Under the pieces are notes generated by a model that did no database searches, had not been told where the DNA came from, and saw only the letters and a program-made list of their open reading frames with translations. Positions 15,730-23,929 of a stretch of 64,000 bases of DNA are shown here, piece by piece. Position numbers and translations under genes: made by a program. Each line of letters starts with the position of its first letter. Position 1 is the first letter of the stretch. The stretch is from Pseudomonas sp. LBUM920 (GTDB lineage: Bacteria > Pseudomonadota > Gammaproteobacteria > Pseudomonadales > Pseudomonadaceae): assembly GCF_003852315.1 (NCBI RefSeq), contig NZ_CP027762.1, positions 1,965,501 through 2,029,500 of the forward strand, written 5' to 3'.

Positions 15730-17769
15730 ATGCGCGTTGCCTCTCCATTTGTTGCCCATCCTCTACATCAGCCTAAATTGCCTGAATTCAGTGCGCCGGC
15801 TTTCACACACCTTGCCCACGTCTCCATGGCGCCAGCCCAGAAGCCCGCTTTTGGCACGCAGGAGGCCGCCAACCAGATCCTGCGGGGAGGCTATCGCCAT
15901 TACGATCGCGATGGCGACGGTAAAATCGAATTGTCTTTTACCCTTGACGAAAAGTTCTCTGCCAAACAAAAAGTGTCCATTCGCCAGGCACTTCAAATGT
16001 GGCAAGACGTGACCACGATTATATTCAAAGAAAATTCAACCTGCGCCGACGGTTCAATAACCATTGCAGCCGATCCTCGTACCAGTGGTGGCGTGTCACA
16101 GTTACCCAATCAGTATTACGGTGACATGAAAACCACCATTGGAACGCAGGGCGCTCGCGAAGTCCCCGCGCACGGCGATTACTTTTTATTTACCGCAGTT
16201 CATGAGTTGGGGCACGCCCTGGGCCTTGGTCACCCTGGCGAATATGGCAAGCGAGTACACACCTATGCACAGACCGCATACGAGCAAGACACCAAGGCCT
16301 GCAGCGTAATGAGTTATTGGGATGAAACCAATCAACCTGGCCATGACTTCCAACGGCGCCATCCGTGCGTGCCGATGAAAGATGACATTGGCGCGATACA
16401 AAAACTCTACGGTGCCAATGTCAATACGCGACCTACCGACACGACCTACGGGTTCAACTCCAACACGGGACGTGATCACTTGAGCCTTGCGTCCGCGAAC
16501 GATGCGCCGATCTTTTGCATTTGGGATGGGGGCGGCAATGACACGCTGGACGTTTCCGGGTTTTCCCAGGATCAGGTCATCAACCTGCACGCTGAGTCGT
16601 TTTCCAGTGTGGGCGGCTTGAAGGGCAATGTATCCATCGCCATGGGCGTTACGCTGGAAAACGCTGTCGGCGGTTCGGGCAACGACCAAATCAACGGCAA
16701 CGAGGTGGGCAACAGGCTCCGCGGTGGCGCGGGCGCGGACAGGTTGCGCGGCGGTGGCGGCGCGGATGTTTTTGTGTACGACAGGGCGAGCGATTCTACG
16801 CTTGGCCAGCCAGACGAGATTCTGGATTTCACCAGTGGCACCGACAGGATCGATCTTTCCGGCCTGTTGAAAAATACCTCCATCAGGCATGTTTACGTGG
16901 TTGAGCAGTTCACGGGACGAGCCGGCGAGATCGTCCTCAGCCATGACCAGAGCAGTGGCGCTGGTAGCTTGAGCCTTGACCTTACCGGCCAGGGCAAAGC
17001 CGATTTGTTTCTCAAAAGTGTGGGGAGGATTCGCGCCAGTGACATTGTCACGGGCACCGGGTCCGGGCTTGGGCTGACGGGCCTCAAACGCCAACGCAGC
17101 TCCACGCCGGGGCTTCTATCGGGCCTTAAGGCGCACGATACCGTCTATGGCTTCAACGCCAACAGCGGTGACCGCTCAAGCAGCCTGCATGCCGGCAGCG
17201 GCGCGCCGCGTTTTCTGGTACAGGACGCGGGTGGCAATGACACCCTGGATTTTTCCGGTTTCGAGCATCACCAAACCATCGATTTGCGCCATAACTCCGC
17301 CTCCAGTGTGGGCGGTCTGCGCAACAACGTCGCCATCGCCAAAGGCGTTGTCGTGGAGAATGCGATTGGCGGCTCCGGCCAGGACACGCTCATTGGCAAC
17401 GCGGTGGACAACGTCCTCACTGGCGGTGCTGGCGGCGATGTGCTCTGGGGTGTGGGCGGTAGAAACACGTTCAAATATGACCAGGCCAGTGACTCGACCG
17501 GTCACGATGCCGATGTGCTCATGGATTTCGCCAGTGGCGAGGACACTGTCGATCTGAGGGCACTGGCCAAACAGTACGCAACCCCCTTGCGCCTGGTGCA
17601 AGACTACACGGGGCGCGTTGGCGACACCGTGATCAACTACCACCCACAGAGCGGCCGCTACGTTGTGGGCATCGACCTGCTGGGCCACCGCCGGTCTGAC
17701 TTCCTGATCAAGAGCGCGCGTTTGATCAAGCCCCAGGATGTGCTTGGCCTGACTGCGCAGCGGCGCTGA
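15730..17769 (+). CDS. Serralysin-type metalloprotease with duplicated C-terminal RTX domain
   Basis: 679 residues; serralysins are normally about 480. Zinc site HELGHALGLGHP (H158, H162, H168, catalytic E159) and Met-turn SVMSYW (M194). After the catalytic domain come two tandem copies of the M10 C-terminal domain, about residues 237-447 and 470-676: TTYGFN/TVYGFN, GGNDTLD, SSVGGL, ENAVGGSGNDQ/ENAIGGSGQD and a closing DFTSGTDRID/DFASGEDTVD recur at a constant 233-residue offset. Each copy has a calcium-binding RTX stretch (from G314 and from G547); the second is more degenerate. No signal peptide, consistent with type I secretion, but no transporter or inhibitor gene is in the window and the C-terminus lacks the usual DxxV-like end. 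Its last 44 bp overlap the convergent LysR gene. Confidence 0.9.
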   Translation: MRVASPFVAHPLHQPKLPEFSAPAFTHLAHVSMAPAQKPAFGTQEAANQILRGGYRHYDRDGDGKIELSFTLDEKFSAKQKVSIRQALQMWQDVTTIIFKENSTCADGSITIAADPRTSGGVSQLPNQYYGDMKTTIGTQGAREVPAHGDYFLFTAVHELGHALGLGHPGEYGKRVHTYAQTAYEQDTKACSVMSYWDETNQPGHDFQRRHPCVPMKDDIGAIQKLYGANVNTRPTDTTYGFNSNTGRDHLSLASANDAPIFCIWDGGGNDTLDVSGFSQDQVINLHAESFSSVGGLKGNVSIAMGVTLENAVGGSGNDQINGNEVGNRLRGGAGADRLRGGGGADVFVYDRASDSTLGQPDEILDFTSGTDRIDLSGLLKNTSIRHVYVVEQFTGRAGEIVLSHDQSSGAGSLSLDLTGQGKADLFLKSVGRIRASDIVTGTGSGLGLTGLKRQRSSTPGLLSGLKAHDTVYGFNANSGDRSSSLHAGSGAPRFLVQDAGGNDTLDFSGFEHHQTIDLRHNSASSVGGLRNNVAIAKGVVVENAIGGSGQDTLIGNAVDNVLTGGAGGDVLWGVGGRNTFKYDQASDSTGHDADVLMDFASGEDTVDLRALAKQYATPLRLVQDYTGRVGDTVINYHPQSGRYVVGIDLLGHRRSDFLIKSARLIKPQDVLGLTAQRR

Positions 17770-18640
17770 TCAGGGTTTGCACGTACTCCACAAACGCGCG
17801 TGCCTTGGCACTCGCCATCCTGCCAGTGGGGAACACTGCCCATAAATCAATCGGCGGCAGTTGCCAGTCAGTCAGCACCGGCTTGACCTCACCACTCGCC
17901 AGTTCCGGGGCAAACATCCAGGTCGATGCCATGGTCAGGCCCAAATGGTTCAGCACCGCGGCGCGCACGCCCTCTGCGGCGGTGACGCGGATGCGGCCGC
18001 GGGCGACGACCGGGTAGTGACTGTCGCCCTGGCTGAACGTCCAGTTTGAGCCGCCGCCCAGGCTGTAGATGATTGCCTGGTGTTGCAGCAAATCCGCCGG
18101 GGTGGCCGGCTCGCCACAGCGTTCGAAGTAGGCCGGGGTGGCGAGGATTTGCCGCGGGGATTGGCCGATCTTGCGGGCGGTAAGGCCCGAGTCGCTCAAG
18201 TTGCCCATGCGCAGGGCGACGTCGATGCCTTCTTCCACCAGGTTGAGGCTGTGGTCGTTGAGCACCACTTCGACGTTCACGGCGGGGTATTGCGCCAGGA
18301 ACGGGCCCAGGTGAGGAATGATGTGCAACCGGGCGAAGGTGGTTGCGGCACTGATGCGCAAGTTGCCCGACAGCCCGGCGCCTGCACCGCGTGCGGCGTC
18401 GTCGGCCTCATTGGCTTCGTCGATGGCGCGCCTGGCTTTTTCGAAAAACGCCAGGCCTGCCTCGGTCGGTGTCAGGCCGCGCGTGGAGCGCAACACCAAC
18501 CGCACGGCCAGGCGCGCCTCCAATTGCGCGATGCTTTTGGAGACAGCAGGCTGGCCTATCCCCAAGCGTTTGGCGGCAGCTGAGAACGAGCCGGTTTCGA
18601 CCACGTTCACGAAGGTTTCCATGGCGGTGAGGCGGTCCAT
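17726..18640 (-). CDS. LysR-family transcriptional regulator
   Basis: 304 residues. N-terminal winged helix MDRLTAMETFVNVVETGSFS with recognition region AAAKRLGIGQPAVSKSIAQL (~18-40), then the periplasmic-binding-like effector domain. It belongs to the large group of LysR proteins that start MDRL-xAM-xxFV and usually control a nearby enzyme gene. The start lies 14 bp after the stop of the peroxiredoxin gene on the same strand, so the two may form a transcript; a redox target is a guess. The 3' end overlaps the convergent protease gene. Confidence 0.9.
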   Translation of the reverse strand: MDRLTAMETFVNVVETGSFSAAAKRLGIGQPAVSKSIAQLEARLAVRLVLRSTRGLTPTEAGLAFFEKARRAIDEANEADDAARGAGAGLSGNLRISAATTFARLHIIPHLGPFLAQYPAVNVEVVLNDHSLNLVEEGIDVALRMGNLSDSGLTARKIGQSPRQILATPAYFERCGEPATPADLLQHQAIIYSLGGGSNWTFSQGDSHYPVVARGRIRVTAAEGVRAAVLNHLGLTMASTWMFAPELASGEVKPVLTDWQLPPIDLWAVFPTGRMASAKARAFVEYVQTLISAAAQSGQAHPGA

Positions 18641-18654
18641 CGGGTGTCCTTGGG

Positions 18655-19311
18655 TTATTGGGTGAGGGCGTCGAGCATCGCCGACGGTTCTGGGCGTTGA
18701 GTGTAATCCGGGTTGACCTCGGCGTAACGAATCACGCTGTCCTGGCCGATCACGTAGCGCGCTGGCATCGGCAGGGTCCAGGCCGGGTCGTCATTGATCA
18801 GCGGCAAGTTGTTACCCAGGGCCTTGTAGAGTTCGATCAGGTAGTCCGGCAGTTGAAAGCGCAGGCCGAATGCATCGGCAACGTCGTTGTGGGTATCGCT
18901 GAGGATCGGGAAACCCAGCTCGGTGATGCGTTCGGATTTACGGCTGTTGGCGGCAGTCTGCGGCGACAGGGCCAGCAGGCTCGCGCCCTGGTCTTTCAAC
19001 GTCGGCAAAAAGGTTTGCAGCGCTTGCAGCTCCATATTGCAATACGGGCACCACACGCCGCGGTAGAACGTCAGCACCAGGGGGCCGTTGGCCAACAGAT
19101 CGGCTGAGGACACCCACGTACCGTTGGCATCCTTGAGGCTGAACAGCGGCGCCTTGTCACCCACCTTCAACGCACGCTGTGCGGCGCCGGACGCAATCAG
19201 CTCGGCTGTGGCGCGTTCCATGATCGGATGGATATGCGCCGGCGCGTTGTAGGGAGGCTTGCCGGCTTTGAAGTCAGCACGGAAGGCATCAAGTGTGGCT
19301 TGAAGTGTCAT
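18655..19311 (-). CDS. Peroxiredoxin-like (AhpC/TSA family) protein
   Basis: 218 residues. Thioredoxin-fold domain from about residue 45: KVGDKAPLFSLKDANGTWVS, then LTFYRGVWCPYCNMELQAL with a CPYC motif at the peroxidatic position, then ALSPQTAANS. The N-terminal ~45 residues are a helical extension seen in a peroxiredoxin-like group common in proteobacteria. Probably reduces peroxides, or acts as a thiol reductase, in the cytoplasm; no signal peptide. The second cysteine of CPYC makes an intramolecular disulfide mechanism possible. Immediately upstream of a LysR gene. Confidence 0.85.
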   Translation of the reverse strand: MTLQATLDAFRADFKAGKPPYNAPAHIHPIMERATAELIASGAAQRALKVGDKAPLFSLKDANGTWVSSADLLANGPLVLTFYRGVWCPYCNMELQALQTFLPTLKDQGASLLALSPQTAANSRKSERITELGFPILSDTHNDVADAFGLRFQLPDYLIELYKALGNNLPLINDDPAWTLPMPARYVIGQDSVIRYAEVNPDYTQRPEPSAMLDALTQ

Positions 19312-19534
19312 TGCGATATTCCCTCAGGAGATAAGCCGAGTTGGCGGGAGGGATAATGGGCGCGGCGGGGCGGGCGAAGAAGCAGGGCGAGGCGCATAGC
19401 AATTATGCCCTGCGGGAATAAACACCGCTTATTTCCACTCTTTAGGCATACAGCCGTCACTCCCGTTAAAGCAATCTGCGCTTGAGCAAATAACTCCAGG
19501 GTTACGTTTATCAAGCCGGGCCAAGAAGGCTGAG

Positions 19535-19723
19535 GCGCAAAGCGGGTTATTGATCAAGGAGCTGCAAGACGCGGGTGGGGTGCTGGATCGGGTCACCGGC
19601 AGCCATCCTATTTTTACTCACCGCTCTAACCCGTACACGATCCTGGTGCCGCATCCCAAGAAGGACGTGCCCCTGGGCACCGTCAAAAGCATCAGGAAAC
19701 GCGCCGGGCTGTTTCAGTGTTGA
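19535..19723 (+). pseudogene. hicA: hicA toxin remnant (start codon lost)
   Basis: An uninterrupted frame reads LLIKELQDAGGVLDRVTGSH, then ILVPHPKKDVPLGTVKSIRK and RAGL before the stop, i.e. nearly a whole HicA mRNA interferase with its catalytic GSH histidine. Where the start codon should be (19535) there is GCG; the first possible start in frame is TTG at 19550, inside the first helix. The partner antitoxin gene is reduced to its last codons directly downstream, so I read the locus as decayed rather than active. Confidence 0.65.
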
Positions 19724-19744
19724 GCAGAGCATTCATGCAACCAA

Positions 19745-19834
19745 CGAATCGACCGCTATGTGCGCGAGCACAAGGTCAAAAGCCGCTCGTCATTTCTGGC
19801 GGATGCGGCCCTGGAGAAGTTGGTGCGCGCCTGG
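19745..19834 (+). pseudogene. hicB: hicB antitoxin remnant (C-terminal codons only)
   Basis: In frame from 19745 the sequence encodes RIDRYVREHKVKSRSSFLAD and AALEKLVRA, the ribbon-helix-helix end of HicB antitoxins. The N-terminal ~100 residues are absent, apparently by a deletion just after the hicA stop. The fragment ends against the 3' end of the convergent MFS gene. Confidence 0.6.
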
Positions 19835-19840
19835 TTGCGG

Positions 19841-21037
19841 TCAGGCTGTGGCAACGGCCACCGTGCGCGATGCACTCAGGAACCGCAACAACGCCACCAG
19901 TGGGAACGCACTGCCCACCAGCATCACGCCAAGCCAGCCGCCGTGTTCATACACACTGCTGGCAATCGCCGAGCCGAAGGCGCCGCCGATGAAGATGCTG
20001 GTCATGTACAGCGCGTTCAAGCGGCTGCGGCTGTTGGCGTCGAGGGCGTAGATGGCGCGTTGGCCGAGGACCATGTTCATCTGCACGCAGAAGTCCAGCA
20101 CCACACCGGTGACGGCCAGGCCGATCACGCTGTACAGCGGATGCACGAAGGCGGGCAAAAAGCTCAAGGCGGCAAACAGCATCGCCAGCAGCGAAGCGCG
20201 GTGCGTGTGGCCGGCGTCGGCCAGGCGGCCAGCGATAGGCGCGGCGATGGCGCCCAAGGCACCGACCAGGGCGAACAGCGCGATCTCGCTTTGGCTCAAG
20301 CCGTGGTTGCGCGACAGTTCCAGCGGGGCGGCAGTCCAGAACAGGCTGAACGTGGCGAACATGCAACCCTGGTAGAACGCGCGCTGGCGCAGTACCGGTT
20401 GCTGGCGCAGCAGCGTGCCAAGGGAGCGCAGCAGCTGGCCGTAGCTGGCGCTGTGGTCGGGCTGGCGCTTGGGGATGGTCATCAGCAGGACCACGCTGAT
20501 GAAGGCCATCAATGCCGCGGCGGCCATGAACATCGCGCGCCAGCCGAAGTGGTCGGCCACCACGCTGGACACCGGCCGTGCCAGCAGAATGCCGAGCAAC
20601 AGGCCGCCCATGATGCTGCCAACCACGCGGCCCCGGGATTCGGCGGGCGCCAGGTGCGCCGCCAGCGGGATCAGGATTTGCACCGAGACAGAACTGAAGC
20701 CGATCAGCAACGACACAAGCAGGAACAAATTCGGCTGCTCGGTAAAGGCAGCACCCAGTAGGCTGGCGATGGCCAACACGGTGGTGGCGATCATCAGCTT
20801 GCGGTTTTCCAGCAAGTCACCCAGCGGCACCAGGAAAAACAGGCCCAGGGCGTAGCCGATTTGTGTCAGGGACACGATCAGGCTGGCCATCGCCGGCGTC
20901 AGGCCAATGTCGGGTGCAATCAGTTCGATGATCGGTTGGGCGTAGTAGATGTTGGCAACAATGGCGCCGCAACAGAACGCAAACAGCATCACCATGCCTC
21001 GGGTCATGGTGCTTGAAGCGTGTGGGGTAGCGTTCAT
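19841..21037 (-). CDS. MFS transporter (drug/metabolite exporter type)
   Basis: 398 residues with about 12 hydrophobic segments. The first helix region VMLFAFCCGAIVANIYYAQP and the loop LVPLGDLLENRKLMIATTVL (motif A-like, GD-x4-R-x-L) are typical of the DHA1-like group of MFS exporters. ATG at 21037 gives the normal N-terminus; the open frame extends further upstream without family similarity. Convergent with the hicAB remnant. Substrate unknown. Confidence 0.88.
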   Translation of the reverse strand: MNATPHASSTMTRGMVMLFAFCCGAIVANIYYAQPIIELIAPDIGLTPAMASLIVSLTQIGYALGLFFLVPLGDLLENRKLMIATTVLAIASLLGAAFTEQPNLFLLVSLLIGFSSVSVQILIPLAAHLAPAESRGRVVGSIMGGLLLGILLARPVSSVVADHFGWRAMFMAAAALMAFISVVLLMTIPKRQPDHSASYGQLLRSLGTLLRQQPVLRQRAFYQGCMFATFSLFWTAAPLELSRNHGLSQSEIALFALVGALGAIAAPIAGRLADAGHTHRASLLAMLFAALSFLPAFVHPLYSVIGLAVTGVVLDFCVQMNMVLGQRAIYALDANSRSRLNALYMTSIFIGGAFGSAIASSVYEHGGWLGVMLVGSAFPLVALLRFLSASRTVAVATA

Positions 21038-21215
21038 GGTGTTCTCGTTAAAGCGAAGGAAGAGGGCGTGCGAGAGTAAAGACAATCGCATGGCCGGAGT
21101 AGGGCGCTGTGGGTGATAACACTCATGCCGCAAATTAATGACTGAATCGTTAACTTTTGAGTCGAACGGCAATGATACATTCAGTCACAACTGCCGAAAC
21201 AGGAAATCCACTTTC

Positions 21216-21830
21216 ATGAAAATTTCGCTGAACAAGATGATCCTGGCTTCAACCCTGGCCGCCGCCATGGCCATTGGCTTGGCCAATGCCGCCGAGGCTC
21301 CGCGGGTCGGTGTGCGCGGCGCCATTACGGCGATCGATGGCGACGCAATGCACGTCAAGGTCAACAGCGGCGCAGACGTCACCGTGCACCTGACCAAAGA
21401 CACCCAGGTCCGCGCCGTCACCCTGGCCAAGATTGATGAAATCAAGCCCGGCAGCTACATCGGGTCGGCCGCCATGCCGAATGCCGATGGCACCCTGACT
21501 GCCCTGGAAGTTCACGTGTTTCCACCGGCCATGGCCGGCACGGGCGATGGGCACCGTGCGTTTGACTTGAAAGAAGGCAGCAGCATGACCAACGGCACCG
21601 TCGGCGATCTGGTGGTCAGCAACGGGCGCACCTTGACCGTGAAGTACAAAGGCGGCGAGCAGAAGATTGTGGTGCCGGATGATGTGCCGATCGTCAACCT
21701 GGAGCCAGGGGATCGCAGTTTGTTAAAGCCCGGTGTGAAGGTGGTGATGTTTGCATCGCAGGCGGCGGATGGGACGGTTACCGCTCAGGCGATTTCGGCC
21801 GGTAAGGACGGCGTGACACCGCCGATGTAA
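21216..21830 (+). CDS. Exported DUF5666-like protein
   Basis: 204 residues with a signal peptide ending AIGLANAAEA. The mature part contains two similar beta-rich units: VRGAITAIDGDAMHVKVNSG ... AVTLAKIDEIKPGSYIGSAA and NGTVGDLVVSNGRTLTVKYK ... VPIVNLEPGDRSLLKPGVKV, the OB-like pattern of DUF5666 proteins. No catalytic residues are evident. The ATG at 21216 is preceded by AGGAAA and starts the signal peptide, so the longer frame is not used. Followed by a REPIN. Function unknown. Confidence 0.75.
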   Translation: MKISLNKMILASTLAAAMAIGLANAAEAPRVGVRGAITAIDGDAMHVKVNSGADVTVHLTKDTQVRAVTLAKIDEIKPGSYIGSAAMPNADGTLTALEVHVFPPAMAGTGDGHRAFDLKEGSSMTNGTVGDLVVSNGRTLTVKYKGGEQKIVVPDDVPIVNLEPGDRSLLKPGVKVVMFASQAADGTVTAQAISAGKDGVTPPM

Positions 21831-21852
21831 CGGCCAAAACACAGAGCCAAAT

Positions 21853-21940
21853 GTGGGAGCGGGCTTGCTCGCGAAAGCGCAGTGTCAGTCATCGAATCAA
21901 TCGACTGAACCACCGCCTTCGCGAGCAAGCCCGCTCCCAC
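21853..21940. repeat. REPIN between convergent genes
   Basis: Inverted REP pair between the DUF5666-like gene and the convergent sulfate-binding protein gene. Confidence 0.9.
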
Positions 21941-21962
21941 ATTGTTTACCGCGTTTATTCAG

Positions 21963-22967
21963 TTACTGACCGCTGTAGATCTGATCAAAAATCCCACCAT
22001 CATTGAAGTGGGTTTTCTGCACGGTGCGCCAGTCACCAAAGGTCTTCTCCACCGACAGGAAGTCGACTTTCGGGAAGCGGTCGGTGTACTTGGCCAACAC
22101 CTTCGGGTCGCGGGGACGCAGGTAGTTGTTGGCTGCGATTTCCTGACCTTCAGGCGACCACAGGTACTTCAAGTAATCTTCGGCCGCCACACGGGTGCCT
22201 TTTTTCTCAACCACTTTGTCGACCACCGACACCGGTGGCTCCGCTTCGGCGGAAACGCTTGGGTAGATCACTTCGAACTGATCACGGCCGAACTCACGCG
22301 CGATCATTTCTGCCTCGTTTTCAAAGGTCACCAGCACGTCGCCGATCTGGTTGGTCATGAACGTGGTGGTGGCTGCGCGGCCGCCGGTGTCCAGCACTGG
22401 CGCGTGTTTGAACAGTTCGCCAACGAACTTCTTCGCCTTGTCTTCATCGCCGCCGTTCTTGAGCACATAACCCCAGGCCGACAGGTAGGTGTAGCGGCCA
22501 TTACCCGAGGTTTTCGGGTTGGGCACGATCACTTGCACGCCATCCTTGAGCAGGTCCGGCCAGTCTTTGAGGGCTTTGGGGTTGCCCTTGCGCACGATAA
22601 ACACCGTGGCGGAGGTAAACGGCGCGCTGTTGTTCGGCAGGCGGGTGACCCAGTTGTCCGGCACCAGCTTGCCGTTGTCCGCCAGGGCATTGATGTCGGT
22701 GGCCATGTTCATGGTGATCACGTCAGCCGGCAGGCCGTCGATCACCGAGCGCGCCTGTTTACTGGAGCCGCCGAAGGACATCTGCAAGGTCAGCTTGTCG
22801 TTCGGGTGCTCGGCTTCCCAGTGCTTTTGGAAGGCGGCGTTATAGTCTTTGTAGAAGTCGCGCATCACGTCATAGGAGACGTTGAGCAGTGTGACGGGGG
22901 CAGCCTGTACGGCGCCCGCCAGGGCTAGGCCGGCGGCCAGTAAAGAGGCGCTAACGAGTTTTTTCAC
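21963..22967 (-). CDS. sbp: Sulfate ABC transporter periplasmic binding protein
   Basis: 334 residues, GTG start followed by a clear signal peptide (KKLVSASLLAAGLALAGAVQA). VTLLNVSYDVMRDFYKDYN begins the mature protein, and FGGSSKQARSVIDGLPADVI, PNPKTSGNGRYTYLSAWGYV and DYLKYLWSPEGQEIAANNYL are segments of the Sbp/CysP family, including the Ser-Gly loops that bind the oxyanion. No permease genes are adjacent, as is usual for this gene in Pseudomonas, so it likely serves a CysUWA transporter elsewhere. Sulfate is the most likely ligand; thiosulfate cannot be excluded. Confidence 0.9.
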   Translation of the reverse strand: MKKLVSASLLAAGLALAGAVQAAPVTLLNVSYDVMRDFYKDYNAAFQKHWEAEHPNDKLTLQMSFGGSSKQARSVIDGLPADVITMNMATDINALADNGKLVPDNWVTRLPNNSAPFTSATVFIVRKGNPKALKDWPDLLKDGVQVIVPNPKTSGNGRYTYLSAWGYVLKNGGDEDKAKKFVGELFKHAPVLDTGGRAATTTFMTNQIGDVLVTFENEAEMIAREFGRDQFEVIYPSVSAEAEPPVSVVDKVVEKKGTRVAAEDYLKYLWSPEGQEIAANNYLRPRDPKVLAKYTDRFPKVDFLSVEKTFGDWRTVQKTHFNDGGIFDQIYSGQ

Positions 22968-23073
22968 TGCTCATTCCTTGTTGTTCGAGAAGGTTGTCGA
23001 TTGAGTGGGGGGCATTTTGCCACCGACTATAGCCGCGCCCGTATAGACGTTTAAAGATTAAAACGAACTTTGC

Positions 23074-23898
23074 TTATTCCACTTTGCGAAACAGATTGCT
23101 GCCACAGCGCGAGCAAAACGCTGCGTTGGGCTCGTGGTTGTCTTTCTTGCACACCGGGCAATCGTGCTGCAGCTGTTCGCCGCGCATCGCACTGGCCAAT
23201 TCAGCGGTAAAAATCCCCGTGGGCACGGCGATGATCGAATAACCGGTGATCATCACCAGCGACGAGATGACCTGGCCCAGCGGAGTCTTCGGCACGATGT
23301 CGCCAAAGCCCACGGTGGTCAGCGTCACGATCGCCCAGTAGATGCCTTTGGGAATACTGGTAAACCCGTGTTCCGGGCCTTCGATTACGTACATCAGCGT
23401 GCCGAATACGGTCACCAGGGTGCACACGCTCAGCAGAAACACCACGATCTTCTGCTTGCTGCCACGCAGCGCCGCCATCAGATAGTTGGCTTGCTTGAGG
23501 TAGGGGCTGAGCTTGAGCACGCGGAAAATCCGCAGCATCCGGATGATGCGGATGATCAGCAGGTACTGCGCGTCGCTGTAATACAGCGCGAGGATGCCGG
23601 GCACGATGGCGAGTAAATCCACCAGCCCATAAAAACTGAACGCATAGCGCAACGGCTTGGGCGAGCAATACAGCCGCAGGCCGTATTCGATGGCGAAGAT
23701 GACGGTAAAGCCCCACTCGATATAGGCCAGCACGTCGGCGTAGTTATCGTGGACGGTCTGGATACTGTCGAGGATCACGATCACAAGGCTGGCGAGGATG
23801 ATCAGCAACAGGGTGCTGTCGAAGCGCCGGCCGGCCACGGTGTCGCTTTGGAACACCATTACATAGAGGCGCTGACGCCAGTCGTTGTTGCTGTCCAT
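23074..23898 (-). CDS. Voltage-gated-type potassium channel with C-terminal zinc ribbon
   Basis: 274 residues. Six membrane segments: S1 from ~25, an S4-like helix with regularly spaced arginines (LLIIRIIRMLRIFRVLKLSP), the pore helix and filter TLTTVGFGDIVP (TVGFGD instead of TVGYGD), then S6. The last ~35 residues carry two CxxC pairs (CPVCKKDNHEPNAAFCSRCG), a small zinc ribbon. ATG at 23898 starts the conserved MDSNNDWRQRLYVMVF; the upstream frame is not similar to channels. The urea transporter gene ends 31 bp upstream on the same strand. Confidence 0.9.
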   Translation of the reverse strand: MDSNNDWRQRLYVMVFQSDTVAGRRFDSTLLLIILASLVIVILDSIQTVHDNYADVLAYIEWGFTVIFAIEYGLRLYCSPKPLRYAFSFYGLVDLLAIVPGILALYYSDAQYLLIIRIIRMLRIFRVLKLSPYLKQANYLMAALRGSKQKIVVFLLSVCTLVTVFGTLMYVIEGPEHGFTSIPKGIYWAIVTLTTVGFGDIVPKTPLGQVISSLVMITGYSIIAVPTGIFTAELASAMRGEQLQHDCPVCKKDNHEPNAAFCSRCGSNLFRKVE

Positions 23899-23929
23899 AA
23901 AACCCGCCCAAATCGAATATCGGGCAAGC

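Noticed and set aside
19308..19514. Small coding frame upstream of the peroxiredoxin gene
   Set aside because: No ribosome site or family resemblance; the 223-bp gap probably holds the promoter.
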